A model generated the notes under the pieces. That model was not told the DNA's origin and did no database searches. It saw only the letters and a program-made list of their open reading frames with translations. Below, in pieces: positions 7,327 through 14,652 of a stretch of 64,000 bases of DNA. A program made the position numbers and the translations under genes. The stretch's first letter is position 1; every line of letters begins with the position of its first letter. Source of the DNA: JAAXQD01 sp035529735 (lineage in GTDB: Bacteria > Desulfobacterota > Desulfobacteria > Desulfobacterales > UBA11574); assembly GCA_035529735.1 (NCBI GenBank), contig DATKWE010000114.1:1-64000 (forward strand). Direction: 5' to 3'.

Positions 7327-7677
7327 ATGCGAGTTAAAAGAGGTTTTAAAGCAAGAAAACGCAGAAAAAAGGTTTTAAAATTAGCCAAAGGATTTCGTGG
7401 AGGCCGCAGCAAATTATTTCGTACAGCAGCTGATGCCGTAGATAAGGCGTTGATGTATGCTTATCGGGATCGCAGAGTTCGCAAGCGTGATTTCCGAAGA
7501 CTCTGGATTGCCAGAATCAATGCGGCTGCACGGATGAACCATCTATCTTACAGCAAATTCCTTCACGGATTGAAGATTGCCGGTGTTGAGCTGGACCGAA
7601 AAGTTCTGGCTGAATTGGCAATATCGGATCCATCGGGCTTTACTCAGATTGCCAAACTGGCATCAGAACAGCTATGA
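7327..7677 (+). CDS. rplT: 50S ribosomal protein bL20
   Basis: 116 aa, the full family length, with the N-terminal Arg/Lys-rich tail (KRGFKARKRRKKVLKLAKGF) and the WIARINAAAR motif. Binds 23S rRNA early in 50S assembly and can repress its own operon. AGGAGA precedes ATG 7327. Confidence 0.97.
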   Translation: MRVKRGFKARKRRKKVLKLAKGFRGGRSKLFRTAADAVDKALMYAYRDRRVRKRDFRRLWIARINAAARMNHLSYSKFLHGLKIAGVELDRKVLAELAISDPSGFTQIAKLASEQL

Positions 7678-7770
7678 CCCCAATCCGGATCAGCAACATT
7701 CAGAAACCAAAAGGTTTTTTGCTGTTGATCTTAAATTTGTCCGGAAATGCTTTATAGATAGAGTTCGAAA

Positions 7771-8778
7771 TTGGAAAAAACCATAGAACAGATTAAAGAA
7801 GAGGCGCTCAAGGAACTTGAATACGCATCTGACGCTGAAAGTATCAAGGCCATTTCTGTCCGGTATCTGGGCCGAAAGGGAGCGGTCACCCGGTATTTAA
7901 GAAATGTTTCAAATCTGCCGAAAGAAATCCGGCCGAAGGCGGGAAAGAAGGCCAATGAGACCCAAAAAACCCTCGAAACATTATTCAAAAAAACCCTGAA
8001 ACAACTGGAAGCCGCCGCTGATGAAGCCGATGGCCGGTTGGATGTTTCGCTCCCCGGAAGAGTTGTTCCCCAAGGATCTCTGCATCCGATTACCCAGATT
8101 GCCCAGCAGATTTCCAACATTTTTATCCGGCTGGGATTTGACGTTGCTGAAGGGCCTGAGGTTGAAACCGATTATTACAACTTCGAAGCGCTGAATATCC
8201 CTAAAAATCACCCTGCAAGAGATATGCAGGATACCTTTTATATATCAAAGAACATCGTTCTTCGAACCCATACCTCTCCGACTCAGCCCCGAATCATGGA
8301 GAAACAGAAACCTCCGGTAAGAATAATTGCACCCGGCAAGGTCTACCGTTGTGATTCCGATTTAACGCACACGCCCATGTTTCATCAGGTTGAAGGGCTT
8401 CTGGTCGATGAAAATATATCCTTCGGCGACCTTAAAGGTATTTTAACCACATTTGTCCACCAGATGTTCGACCCAGAGACCAGTCTCAGATTCCGGCCCA
8501 GCTTTTTCCCATTTACCGAACCGAGTGCTGAAGTCGATATTCGGTGCGTTATTTGCAAAGGCGATGGATGCAGAGTATGTTCAAAAACCGGCTGGCTGGA
8601 AGTCCTCGGTTCCGGCATGGTTCACCCTGCAGTGTTTGAAAATGTCGGATACGATACAACCCGCTATTCCGGTTTTGCTTTCGGAATGGGTGTGGAACGG
8701 ATTGCCATGCTGAAATACGGGATTGATGATATTCGAAAATACTTTCAAAATGATCTAAGATTTTTAAGGCAGTTTTAA
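7771..8778 (+). CDS. pheS: Phenylalanyl-tRNA synthetase alpha subunit
   Basis: Catalytic subunit of the alpha2-beta2 enzyme that charges tRNA-Phe. 335 aa from TTG 7771; no ATG fits the family N-terminus. An N-terminal coiled-coil arm (about residues 1-80) is followed by the class II catalytic core: motif 1 around GFDVAEGPEVETDYYNF, motif 2 with FRPSFFPFTEPSAEVD, and motif 3 GFAFGMGVERIAMLKYGI. A Cys-x2-Cys-x5-Cys-x2-Cys cluster before motif 3 (RCVICKGDGCRVCSKTGW) suggests a zinc site, as in some bacterial PheS. pheT starts one base after the stop. Confidence 0.97.
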   Translation: MEKTIEQIKEEALKELEYASDAESIKAISVRYLGRKGAVTRYLRNVSNLPKEIRPKAGKKANETQKTLETLFKKTLKQLEAAADEADGRLDVSLPGRVVPQGSLHPITQIAQQISNIFIRLGFDVAEGPEVETDYYNFEALNIPKNHPARDMQDTFYISKNIVLRTHTSPTQPRIMEKQKPPVRIIAPGKVYRCDSDLTHTPMFHQVEGLLVDENISFGDLKGILTTFVHQMFDPETSLRFRPSFFPFTEPSAEVDIRCVICKGDGCRVCSKTGWLEVLGSGMVHPAVFENVGYDTTRYSGFAFGMGVERIAMLKYGIDDIRKYFQNDLRFLRQF

Positions 8779-8779
8779 C

Positions 8780-11200
8780 ATGAAGGTCAGTTTAAACTGG
8801 TTAAAAGAATACGTTAGCGTTGACATGAATCCAAATGATCTGGCGGATGCACTCACCATGGCCGGACTTGAGGTTGAAGCTGTTTCAGACCGTTACGATT
8901 ATTTGAACCGTGTTGTCATCGGCCGGATAACAACCGTTGAACCCCACCCGAATGCTGACCAGCTGAAGCTCTGCAGTGTAGATATCGGTAAGCGCGTCAT
9001 CACGGTTGTTTGCGGCGCGCCCAATGCCAAAAAGGATATGCTTGCCCCTTGCGCTTTGCCCGGCACGTGTTTCCCAAAAGGACCCGTCCTTAAAAAGAGT
9101 GTCATCCGGGGAGAGACTTCGGAAGGGATGCTCTGCAGCGAAGTCGAATTGGGACTCGGCATCAACAGTGACGGCATCATGGAACTTGGCAATAATCTTT
9201 CGGTGGGGGATACGCTCAATAAGGCCCTTGATCTGTCAGACCCTGTGTTCGAAATAGACCTGACACCCAACAGACCCGACTGCCTCAGTATCATTGGAAC
9301 GGCTCGGGAAATTGCGGCATTTCAGAAAAAAAAGGTGTCGTATCCTGAAATTTTATTGCCTGAATCCTTTGATGACATTTCAAATCATACCTCTGTAACA
9401 CTAATGGCCCCGGATCTTTGTCCGAGATATGCCGCCAGTCTTATTTTTGATATCACCGTTGGGCCGTCTCCTTTCTGGCTTCAGAATCGGCTTATTTCAG
9501 TGGGGCTGAAACCCATCAACAATATCGTTGACATCACCAACTTCGTTATGATGGAAACCGGCCAGCCGCTTCATGCCTTTGACTTTGGCCGCCTTGCCGA
9601 AAACCGTATTGTGGTTCGAACCGCCGGTGAGGGTGAAACCTTCATCACTCTGGATGGAAAAGAACGCCGCCTGGACCCGGAAATGCTGATGATTTGCGAC
9701 GGTGAAAAGCCGGTTGCCCTTGCAGGTGTGATGGGCGGACTGAATTCGGAAGTCGAAGACACCACCACAAGGATTCTCCTTGAAAGCGCGTATTTTGACC
9801 CGGTTTGCATTCGAAAAACATCCAAAAAAACAGGATTGAATACCGATGCATCTCACCGTTTCGAACGCGGGGTCGATCACTGCGGCACCATCACTGCATT
9901 AAAGCGAGCGACACAACTCATTGTCGAAATCGGCGGCGGCAAACTCGTTAAAGGGATCATCGACGAATACCCAGATCCATTTTCTGAAAAAACCATCGAA
10001 TTCAACGGCAAGGATTTAAATCGCCACCTGGGCACCCAGCTCAATGTAAATGATATCGGAAACTACTTGAAATCGATTGAATTTGAAGTCGAAAAAATAG
10101 ACGCTGACCGACTTCGGGTGATCCCGCCATCCTGCAGGGTCGATATCTCCAGATTTGAAGATATTGCCGAAGAGATTGCACGGCTATACGGTTATAACAA
10201 CATCGAAACAACATTTCCGCTGATACCGGCCGAAGCAACGCATCCCTCAAAAAAGATCGAATCCAGAGATCGAATCAAATTTCTGATGACGGGGCTGGGG
10301 TTCAACGAAGCCATAAATTACAGTTTTGTCAGCGAACGATCCTGTGATCTCCTCGAACTCGCACCGGATGATCCCAAAAGACAGGTGGTGAGGATATTAA
10401 ATCCGCTGTCCGAAGATCAATCGGTGATGCGAACGTCTCTGGTCCCCGGGCTTCTTGAAACAATGAAGTACAATTTGTCGGTGCAAAACAAAAATCTGAA
10501 ACTGTTTGAAATTGGCAAGGTCTTTATCGACACGGGCCAGGAAGATACTCAGCCGCATGAATTTGAAATGATTTCAGGACTCTGGACCGGAACAGCCATC
10601 GATTCGGCCTGGTTTTCCAAGGAGGTTGATTGTGATTTTTATGACCTAAAAGGCGTGGTTGAAGAACTGTTAAGGAAACTGGGGATTGTGAGTACCATCT
10701 TCACACGAATGCCGCCAACCTCTTGTTTTTATACAAAACCCGGCGCTACGGCTCAGATTCTCGTTAAAAACGAGCCCATGGGACTTGTGGGAGAATTACA
10801 CCCTAAAGTACTTGCCAATTACGACTTGAAGCAAACAGCGTTTATTTTTGAACTTGACCTCGACCGAATCATTCGATTATTATCTGATGAGAAATCCGCC
10901 CATCCCATTCCAAGATATCCGGCAACATCGAGGGATATTACCCTTATTATTAATAAGGACGTTGAGGCGTACAAGATCATTCAATACGTTGAAATGCTTA
11001 ATGAAGAATTGGTGGAAACCATACACCTCTTTGATGTTTTTGAACGAGACCCGATTCCTGAAGAAAGAAAAAGTGTTTCATTGAGAATAACCTACAGGTC
11101 TTTAGATGAAACTTTGGAAGATACCCGGACAAATCATATTCACACGAGCATTACCCGGCACCTGGTGGAAAAATTTGATGCCACCTTGCCGGCCGAATAA
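8780..11200 (+). CDS. pheT: Phenylalanyl-tRNA synthetase beta subunit
   Basis: 806 aa, normal length for bacterial PheT. Domains in order: the N-terminal tRNA-binding OB fold (EMAP-like, about residues 40-150), the B3/B4 editing domain that hydrolyses mischarged Tyr-tRNA-Phe, B5, the catalytic-like core, and the C-terminal ferredoxin-fold anticodon-binding domain (RYPATSRDITLIINKDV, about residues 710-805). Start ATG 8780 directly follows pheS, implying translational coupling. In many bacteria ihfA sits between pheT and merR; here it is missing. Confidence 0.97.
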   Translation: MKVSLNWLKEYVSVDMNPNDLADALTMAGLEVEAVSDRYDYLNRVVIGRITTVEPHPNADQLKLCSVDIGKRVITVVCGAPNAKKDMLAPCALPGTCFPKGPVLKKSVIRGETSEGMLCSEVELGLGINSDGIMELGNNLSVGDTLNKALDLSDPVFEIDLTPNRPDCLSIIGTAREIAAFQKKKVSYPEILLPESFDDISNHTSVTLMAPDLCPRYAASLIFDITVGPSPFWLQNRLISVGLKPINNIVDITNFVMMETGQPLHAFDFGRLAENRIVVRTAGEGETFITLDGKERRLDPEMLMICDGEKPVALAGVMGGLNSEVEDTTTRILLESAYFDPVCIRKTSKKTGLNTDASHRFERGVDHCGTITALKRATQLIVEIGGGKLVKGIIDEYPDPFSEKTIEFNGKDLNRHLGTQLNVNDIGNYLKSIEFEVEKIDADRLRVIPPSCRVDISRFEDIAEEIARLYGYNNIETTFPLIPAEATHPSKKIESRDRIKFLMTGLGFNEAINYSFVSERSCDLLELAPDDPKRQVVRILNPLSEDQSVMRTSLVPGLLETMKYNLSVQNKNLKLFEIGKVFIDTGQEDTQPHEFEMISGLWTGTAIDSAWFSKEVDCDFYDLKGVVEELLRKLGIVSTIFTRMPPTSCFYTKPGATAQILVKNEPMGLVGELHPKVLANYDLKQTAFIFELDLDRIIRLLSDEKSAHPIPRYPATSRDITLIINKDVEAYKIIQYVEMLNEELVETIHLFDVFERDPIPEERKSVSLRITYRSLDETLEDTRTNHIHTSITRHLVEKFDATLPAE

Positions 11201-11229
11201 TCTTTGTTAAGGCATTTAACCCTGACAAA

Positions 11230-11407
11230 CTCGTAAAAAGTCTTTTGTGAGCGATATCTGATCATTTGGGAATCCAGTGTTTCAAGCGGTGATGCGTTAA
11301 AAATTTCAAGCTGTTTGAGGAGCTTGCGACGAGTTCTTGAAATTTAGCAGCACAGTTTGAAACGCCCCCAAATGGTCACTGAGCGAGCAAAACGGACTTT
11401 TTACGAG
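11230..11407. repeat. Long imperfect hairpin element (CTCGTAAAAAGTC arms)
   Basis: CTCGTAAAAAGTC (11230-11242) is exactly inverted at 11395-11407 (GACTTTTTACGAG). Nested pairs continue inward: GATCATTTGGG with CCCAAATGGTC, GTTTCAA with TTTGAAAC, and AAATTTCAAG with CTTGAAATTT. The whole 178-base element can fold into one long stem. Related arms occur at 1343-1462 and, in decayed form, at 13009-13080. It looks like a non-autonomous palindromic repeat or MITE. Confidence 0.75.
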
Positions 11408-11474
11408 ACCATCAACCATAGACGCACACAAACCGATTCGTTTTCTGACCGTTTGCAAAACCGGCAACTTCAAG

Positions 11475-11822
11475 ATGCAGAACAACACATCTTATCAAAA
11501 AGAACTGCCAGACAAACTGTACTTCAAAGTCGGGGAAGTCAGTGCCATCGTGGGTGTTCCTGCCTATGTTTTAAGGTTTTGGGAGTCTGAGTTCAAAAAG
11601 ATTAAACCCAAACGGACGTCTTCGGGACAAAGATTGTACCGGAAAAGAGATGTTGAGCTGATTTTGAAGATCAAACATCTCCTGTATGAAAAAAAATTTA
11701 CGATTCAAGGCGCAAAACAACATTTGAAAACAACACCCGCTGAGAAAAAGGTAACACCACCCGTCAACACCCTCGAGGAAATCCGCCTGGAACTCCAAAA
11801 AATCCGAGATCTTTTAACTTAA
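11475..11822 (+). CDS. MerR-family transcriptional regulator
   Basis: 115 aa with an N-terminal MerR winged-helix domain: YFKVGEVSAIVGVPAYVLRFWESEF (helix-turn-helix), then the GQRLYRKRDVELILKIKHLLYE wing and helix. The C-terminal tail is a short amphipathic helix (about residues 85-115) with no Cys effector site, so no metal-sensing function is implied. It is the small MerR protein commonly found directly after pheST(-ihfA) in Proteobacteria. Its target is unknown. Confidence 0.9.
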   Translation: MQNNTSYQKELPDKLYFKVGEVSAIVGVPAYVLRFWESEFKKIKPKRTSSGQRLYRKRDVELILKIKHLLYEKKFTIQGAKQHLKTTPAEKKVTPPVNTLEEIRLELQKIRDLLT

Positions 11823-11876
11823 TCCCTATCAATTTTGATTTGTTAGAAAAACGCAAAAATTTATTATTGAAAAATA

Positions 11877-11905
11877 TTGACAATGCATATTTTTTGTAAT
11901 AATTT
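11877..11905 (+). promoter_or_regulatory. Promoter of tRNA-Gly
   Basis: TTGACA (11877-11882), a 17-base spacer, then TAATTT (11900-11905), with an AT-rich upstream region. It lies 16 bases before the tRNA 5' end, which fits a tRNA promoter with a short leader. Confidence 0.6.
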
Positions 11906-11920
11906 CTATTCCGTTAGTTA

Positions 11921-11995
11921 GCGGGCATAACTCAGTGGTAGAGTACAAGCTTCCCAAGCTTGGAGTCGCGAGTTCAAATCTCGTTGCCCGCTCCA
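11921..11995 (+). tRNA. tRNA-Gly (anticodon CCC)
   Basis: A full cloverleaf can be read. The acceptor stem is GCGGGCA with TGCCCGC. The D arm is ACTC/GAGT. The anticodon stem CAAGC/GCTTG encloses loop TTCCCAA with anticodon CCC at 11953-11955. The T arm GCGAG/CTCGT has the TTCAAAT loop. The discriminator T is followed by a genome-encoded CCA (11993-11995). It reads GGG codons. Confidence 0.95.
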
Positions 11996-12385
11996 CTAAA
12001 GGTCGCCTTTTTGTTATATAAGGTTAGAGGCCCTTGAAACGTGTTCAATACCACGGGCAATTCTGCAGGATCGCAAAATTGGAAAGCTGTCAAGCTTCCC
12101 GAAAGGGCGAGGAGCATGAACGCCCGAGTCGACGCGAAAATTTTAACCGCCCCAGTACGATCTGCCGGACCTACGGGGCAGGCAGGAATGCATGGAGTAT
12201 CTTAAGGATTAAAGTTTGAGACTGACACAGGGATTGAACGAAAAGGGGCGTTTTTCAAAGGCCTCGGTTGCTGAACGCAGATTTTGGCAATGTAGGTGTG
12301 GGTTGGATTTAATTTTTTTCTCATGGGTAATTAAATGAACAGGTAAAGTTTTTCTATCCACCATAAGATCTACCTGTATGAGAAG
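11996..12385 (+). ncRNA. Candidate structured transcript between tRNA-Gly and rimP
   Basis: A 390-base gene-free stretch with local hairpin potential, for example GGCG/CGCC around 12106-12125, CCCGAAAGGG near 12098, ACAGGTA (12339-12345) with TACCTGT (12371-12377), ending in a clear intrinsic terminator at 12386. It may be a small RNA or only the processed 3' leader of the tRNA transcript and the rimP leader. No SRP RNA, tmRNA, RNase P or riboswitch consensus was recognised. A 61-codon frame at 12034-12219 has no protein-like features. Confidence 0.3.
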
Positions 12386-12418
12386 AAACGGGCGACAGCC
12401 CGTTTTTGTTTTTTTTGG
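12386..12418 (+). terminator. Intrinsic terminator upstream of rimP
   Basis: AACGGGC (12387-12393), loop GACA, GCCCGTT (12398-12404), then a run of 12 bases that is T except for one G. A strong rho-independent terminator. It closes whatever is transcribed from the tRNA-Gly promoter, or acts as an attenuator ahead of the nusA operon. Confidence 0.85.
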
Positions 12419-12511
12419 GAGCGCAAGTTAAAAGGGCATTGAACGGTCAAAGGAAAAAGGAAAACGAGACAGAAAATCAAGGGCAAAAGCCAGGAGCATA
12501 ACCATCGGTCT

Positions 12512-12982
12512 TTGGCCAATGAGAAGAAAATTGTCGCCCGGGCAACAGATTTGCTCGAACCGTTGTTCTCAGCCGAGGGGATGGAGTTGATTTGCGTTGA
12601 GTATCAGCGTGAGGTGGGCGGCAGGACACTCCGTCTTTACATCGACAGGCCCGGCGGGGTAACCCTTGATGATTGCATATATATAAGCCGTCAGTCGAAC
12701 GATCTGCTGGATGTATATTTAGAAAATACAGGGCCATACCGTTTGGAAGTTTCATCGCCCGGACCGAATCGACCGCTGGCGAAAAAAACTGATTTTGAGA
12801 AATTCAAAGGGAATCGCGTGCAGGTCCGAACCCGTCGGCCCATTGACGGTAAAAATAAATTCAAAGGTATATTGTTGGGCATTTCGGAAGATCTGGTAAA
12901 TATATCGATCAATGATCAATCCGTAACGATTCCCCATGAGGAAATTATAATGGCCCGGCTAATCGACAAAGGGATACCATAA
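12512..12982 (+). CDS. rimP: Ribosome maturation factor RimP
   Basis: 30S assembly factor, 156 aa, full length. Start TTG 12512 is the only start giving the normal N-terminus. Conserved features are the GMELICVEYQREVGGRTLRLYID segment, the DDCIYISRQ motif, and YRLEVSSPGPNRPL (the family YxLEVSSPGxxRPL signature), followed by the C-terminal SH3-like domain. First gene of the nusA operon. Confidence 0.95.
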   Translation: MANEKKIVARATDLLEPLFSAEGMELICVEYQREVGGRTLRLYIDRPGGVTLDDCIYISRQSNDLLDVYLENTGPYRLEVSSPGPNRPLAKKTDFEKFKGNRVQVRTRRPIDGKNKFKGILLGISEDLVNISINDQSVTIPHEEIIMARLIDKGIP

Positions 12983-13008
12983 ATTATACGTATACGCCGC
13001 CGACAATG

Positions 13009-13080
13009 AACCCGTTAAACGTCTTTTGCCAGCGATATCGAGCCCCAAAATGTGCATGGCGCGCAAAACAGACGGTTTGT
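13009..13080. repeat. Decayed copy of the CTCGTAAAAAGTC hairpin family
   Basis: CCCGTTAAACGTCTTTTG then GCGATATCGAG resembles 11228-11257 position for position, and GCGCAAAACAGAC further on is the degenerate inverse of the GTCTTTTGCC arm. It lies between rimP and nusA without breaking the operon. Confidence 0.45.
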
Positions 13081-13125
13081 CAAACTGTTATGTGTGGCTG
13101 GAATAAATAATATTGGAGAAAATGA

Positions 13126-14541
13126 ATGTTTATCTCGGATATCAAACGTGTCGTCGAACAGGTGAGTCGAGACAAGGGTATTGATCGTGACATACTAATC
13201 AAGGCCCTTGAAGAGGCACTTGGATCTGCCGCAAGAAAAAAATTCGGAAACAAGGTCGATGTTGAAGTTCAATACAATGAATCGACCGGTGAAATCGAGG
13301 TCTTCCAGTTCAAGGATGTTGCTGAGGTTGTGACAGAACCCGACATTCAAATCAGCCTTGAAGAGGGACGCAAGTTGGATCCGGAATGTGAAATCGGCGA
13401 CAGTCTCGGAACAAAAATGGACACCGCCACCTTTGGTCGTATTGCCGCACAGTCTGCCAAGCAGGTCATCATACAAAAAATGAAAGATGCGGAACGGGAT
13501 GCGGTCTACGGCAGTTTTATCGACCGAAAGGGTGAAATAATAAACGGAATTGTCCAGCGCTTCGACCGAGGTGATATTATTGTTAATCTGGGCCAAACAG
13601 AAGGCGTCCTTCCGAGTCGGGAACAAATCCCCAAGGAATCCTATAGACGGGGGGATCGAATTCGAGCGTTAATCATGGATGTACTTCATGACACACGCGG
13701 CCCGCAGATCATTCTTTCGAGAACGCATCCTGAATTTCTGACTGCGCTTTTTAAAACAGAAGTGCCCGAGATTAATGAAGGGATCGTTACCATTATGGGT
13801 GCGGCCCGGGAACCTGGAATCCGGGCAAAATTTTCGGTGGCTTCAAACGATTCTGATATAGACCCGGTCGGCGCCTGTGTCGGCATGAAAGGCAGTCGTG
13901 TTCAGAACGTGGTTCAGGAGCTCAGGGGTGAAAAAATAGATATTATACCCTGGCATATCGATCCTGCAAAATTTGTGTGCAAGGCACTTTCACCTGCCGA
14001 AATATCCAGAGTGATTATCGATGAGGAAAATAATTCCATGGAGGTCATTGTCCCGGATGAATTCCTTTCAATCGCCATCGGGAAAAAAGGACAAAACGTC
14101 CGGCTGGCTTCGAAACTGACGAAATGGCATCTTGATGTCATCAGTGAAACACGATACAGCAATGCGATGCAAGACGGATATGACTCTCTTGTATCGATGC
14201 CGGATATTGGAATTAGTTTGGCGGACGCACTGTATGAAAAGGGCTTTTTTTCTGCAGAGGAACTCAGCACCGCTTCTGTGGAAGATCTAACCCAAATAAG
14301 AGATATTACTGAAGAAGACGCCATCCGACTTATTGAAGCCGCGAAAGCCCATTTGTTGAGCATGGATGAGGTCGATGAAACATCCAAGGAGGCTTTAGCG
14401 AACGGGGAACACGATGACCATGGAACTTCAGACGGTTCGGATGTGCCCAAAGCCTCTGAAGAAAAATCGATTAATGACGAAAATACATCCGGACAAGTTT
14501 TACCGCCGGATAATGAGGGATCAGATCCCATCGATCCGTGA
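13126..14541 (+). CDS. nusA: Transcription termination/antitermination factor NusA
   Basis: Binds RNA polymerase and RNA, and affects pausing, termination and antitermination. 471 aa. The N-terminal RNAP-binding domain (1-130) is followed by the S1 domain (about 135-200, NGIVQRFDRGDIIVNLGQTEGVLPSREQIP), KH1 and KH2 (about 210-345, with DPVGACVGMKGSRV and SIAIGKKGQNVRLA), one C-terminal HhH-like repeat (about 360-420), and an acidic Ser/Glu-rich tail. GGAG precedes the ATG by 9 bases. Confidence 0.97.
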   Translation: MFISDIKRVVEQVSRDKGIDRDILIKALEEALGSAARKKFGNKVDVEVQYNESTGEIEVFQFKDVAEVVTEPDIQISLEEGRKLDPECEIGDSLGTKMDTATFGRIAAQSAKQVIIQKMKDAERDAVYGSFIDRKGEIINGIVQRFDRGDIIVNLGQTEGVLPSREQIPKESYRRGDRIRALIMDVLHDTRGPQIILSRTHPEFLTALFKTEVPEINEGIVTIMGAAREPGIRAKFSVASNDSDIDPVGACVGMKGSRVQNVVQELRGEKIDIIPWHIDPAKFVCKALSPAEISRVIIDEENNSMEVIVPDEFLSIAIGKKGQNVRLASKLTKWHLDVISETRYSNAMQDGYDSLVSMPDIGISLADALYEKGFFSAEELSTASVEDLTQIRDITEEDAIRLIEAAKAHLLSMDEVDETSKEALANGEHDDHGTSDGSDVPKASEEKSINDENTSGQVLPPDNEGSDPIDP

Positions 14542-14652
14542 GAATAATGCTCTTGCTAAAGCACTCAAAAACTGCAAATTAAAGAAATTCGATTAAGGGG
14601 GAAAGACTTTGTTCGAGGATTTCCTCTCAATTCTAACCAACAGGGAGGATGG

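Noticed and set aside
7674..7757. 27-codon leader ORF between rplT and pheS (ATG overlaps the rplT stop), considered as a pheST attenuator
   Set aside because: The peptide (MTPIRISNIQKPKGF, then LLLILNLSGNAL) has one Phe and no run of Phe codons; the nearby AACC/GGTTTTTT hairpin is very short. A real coupled ORF is possible but unsupported.
12034..12219. 61-codon ORF after tRNA-Gly
   Set aside because: No conserved motif, no ribosome site, and high Arg/Ser content typical of spurious frames.
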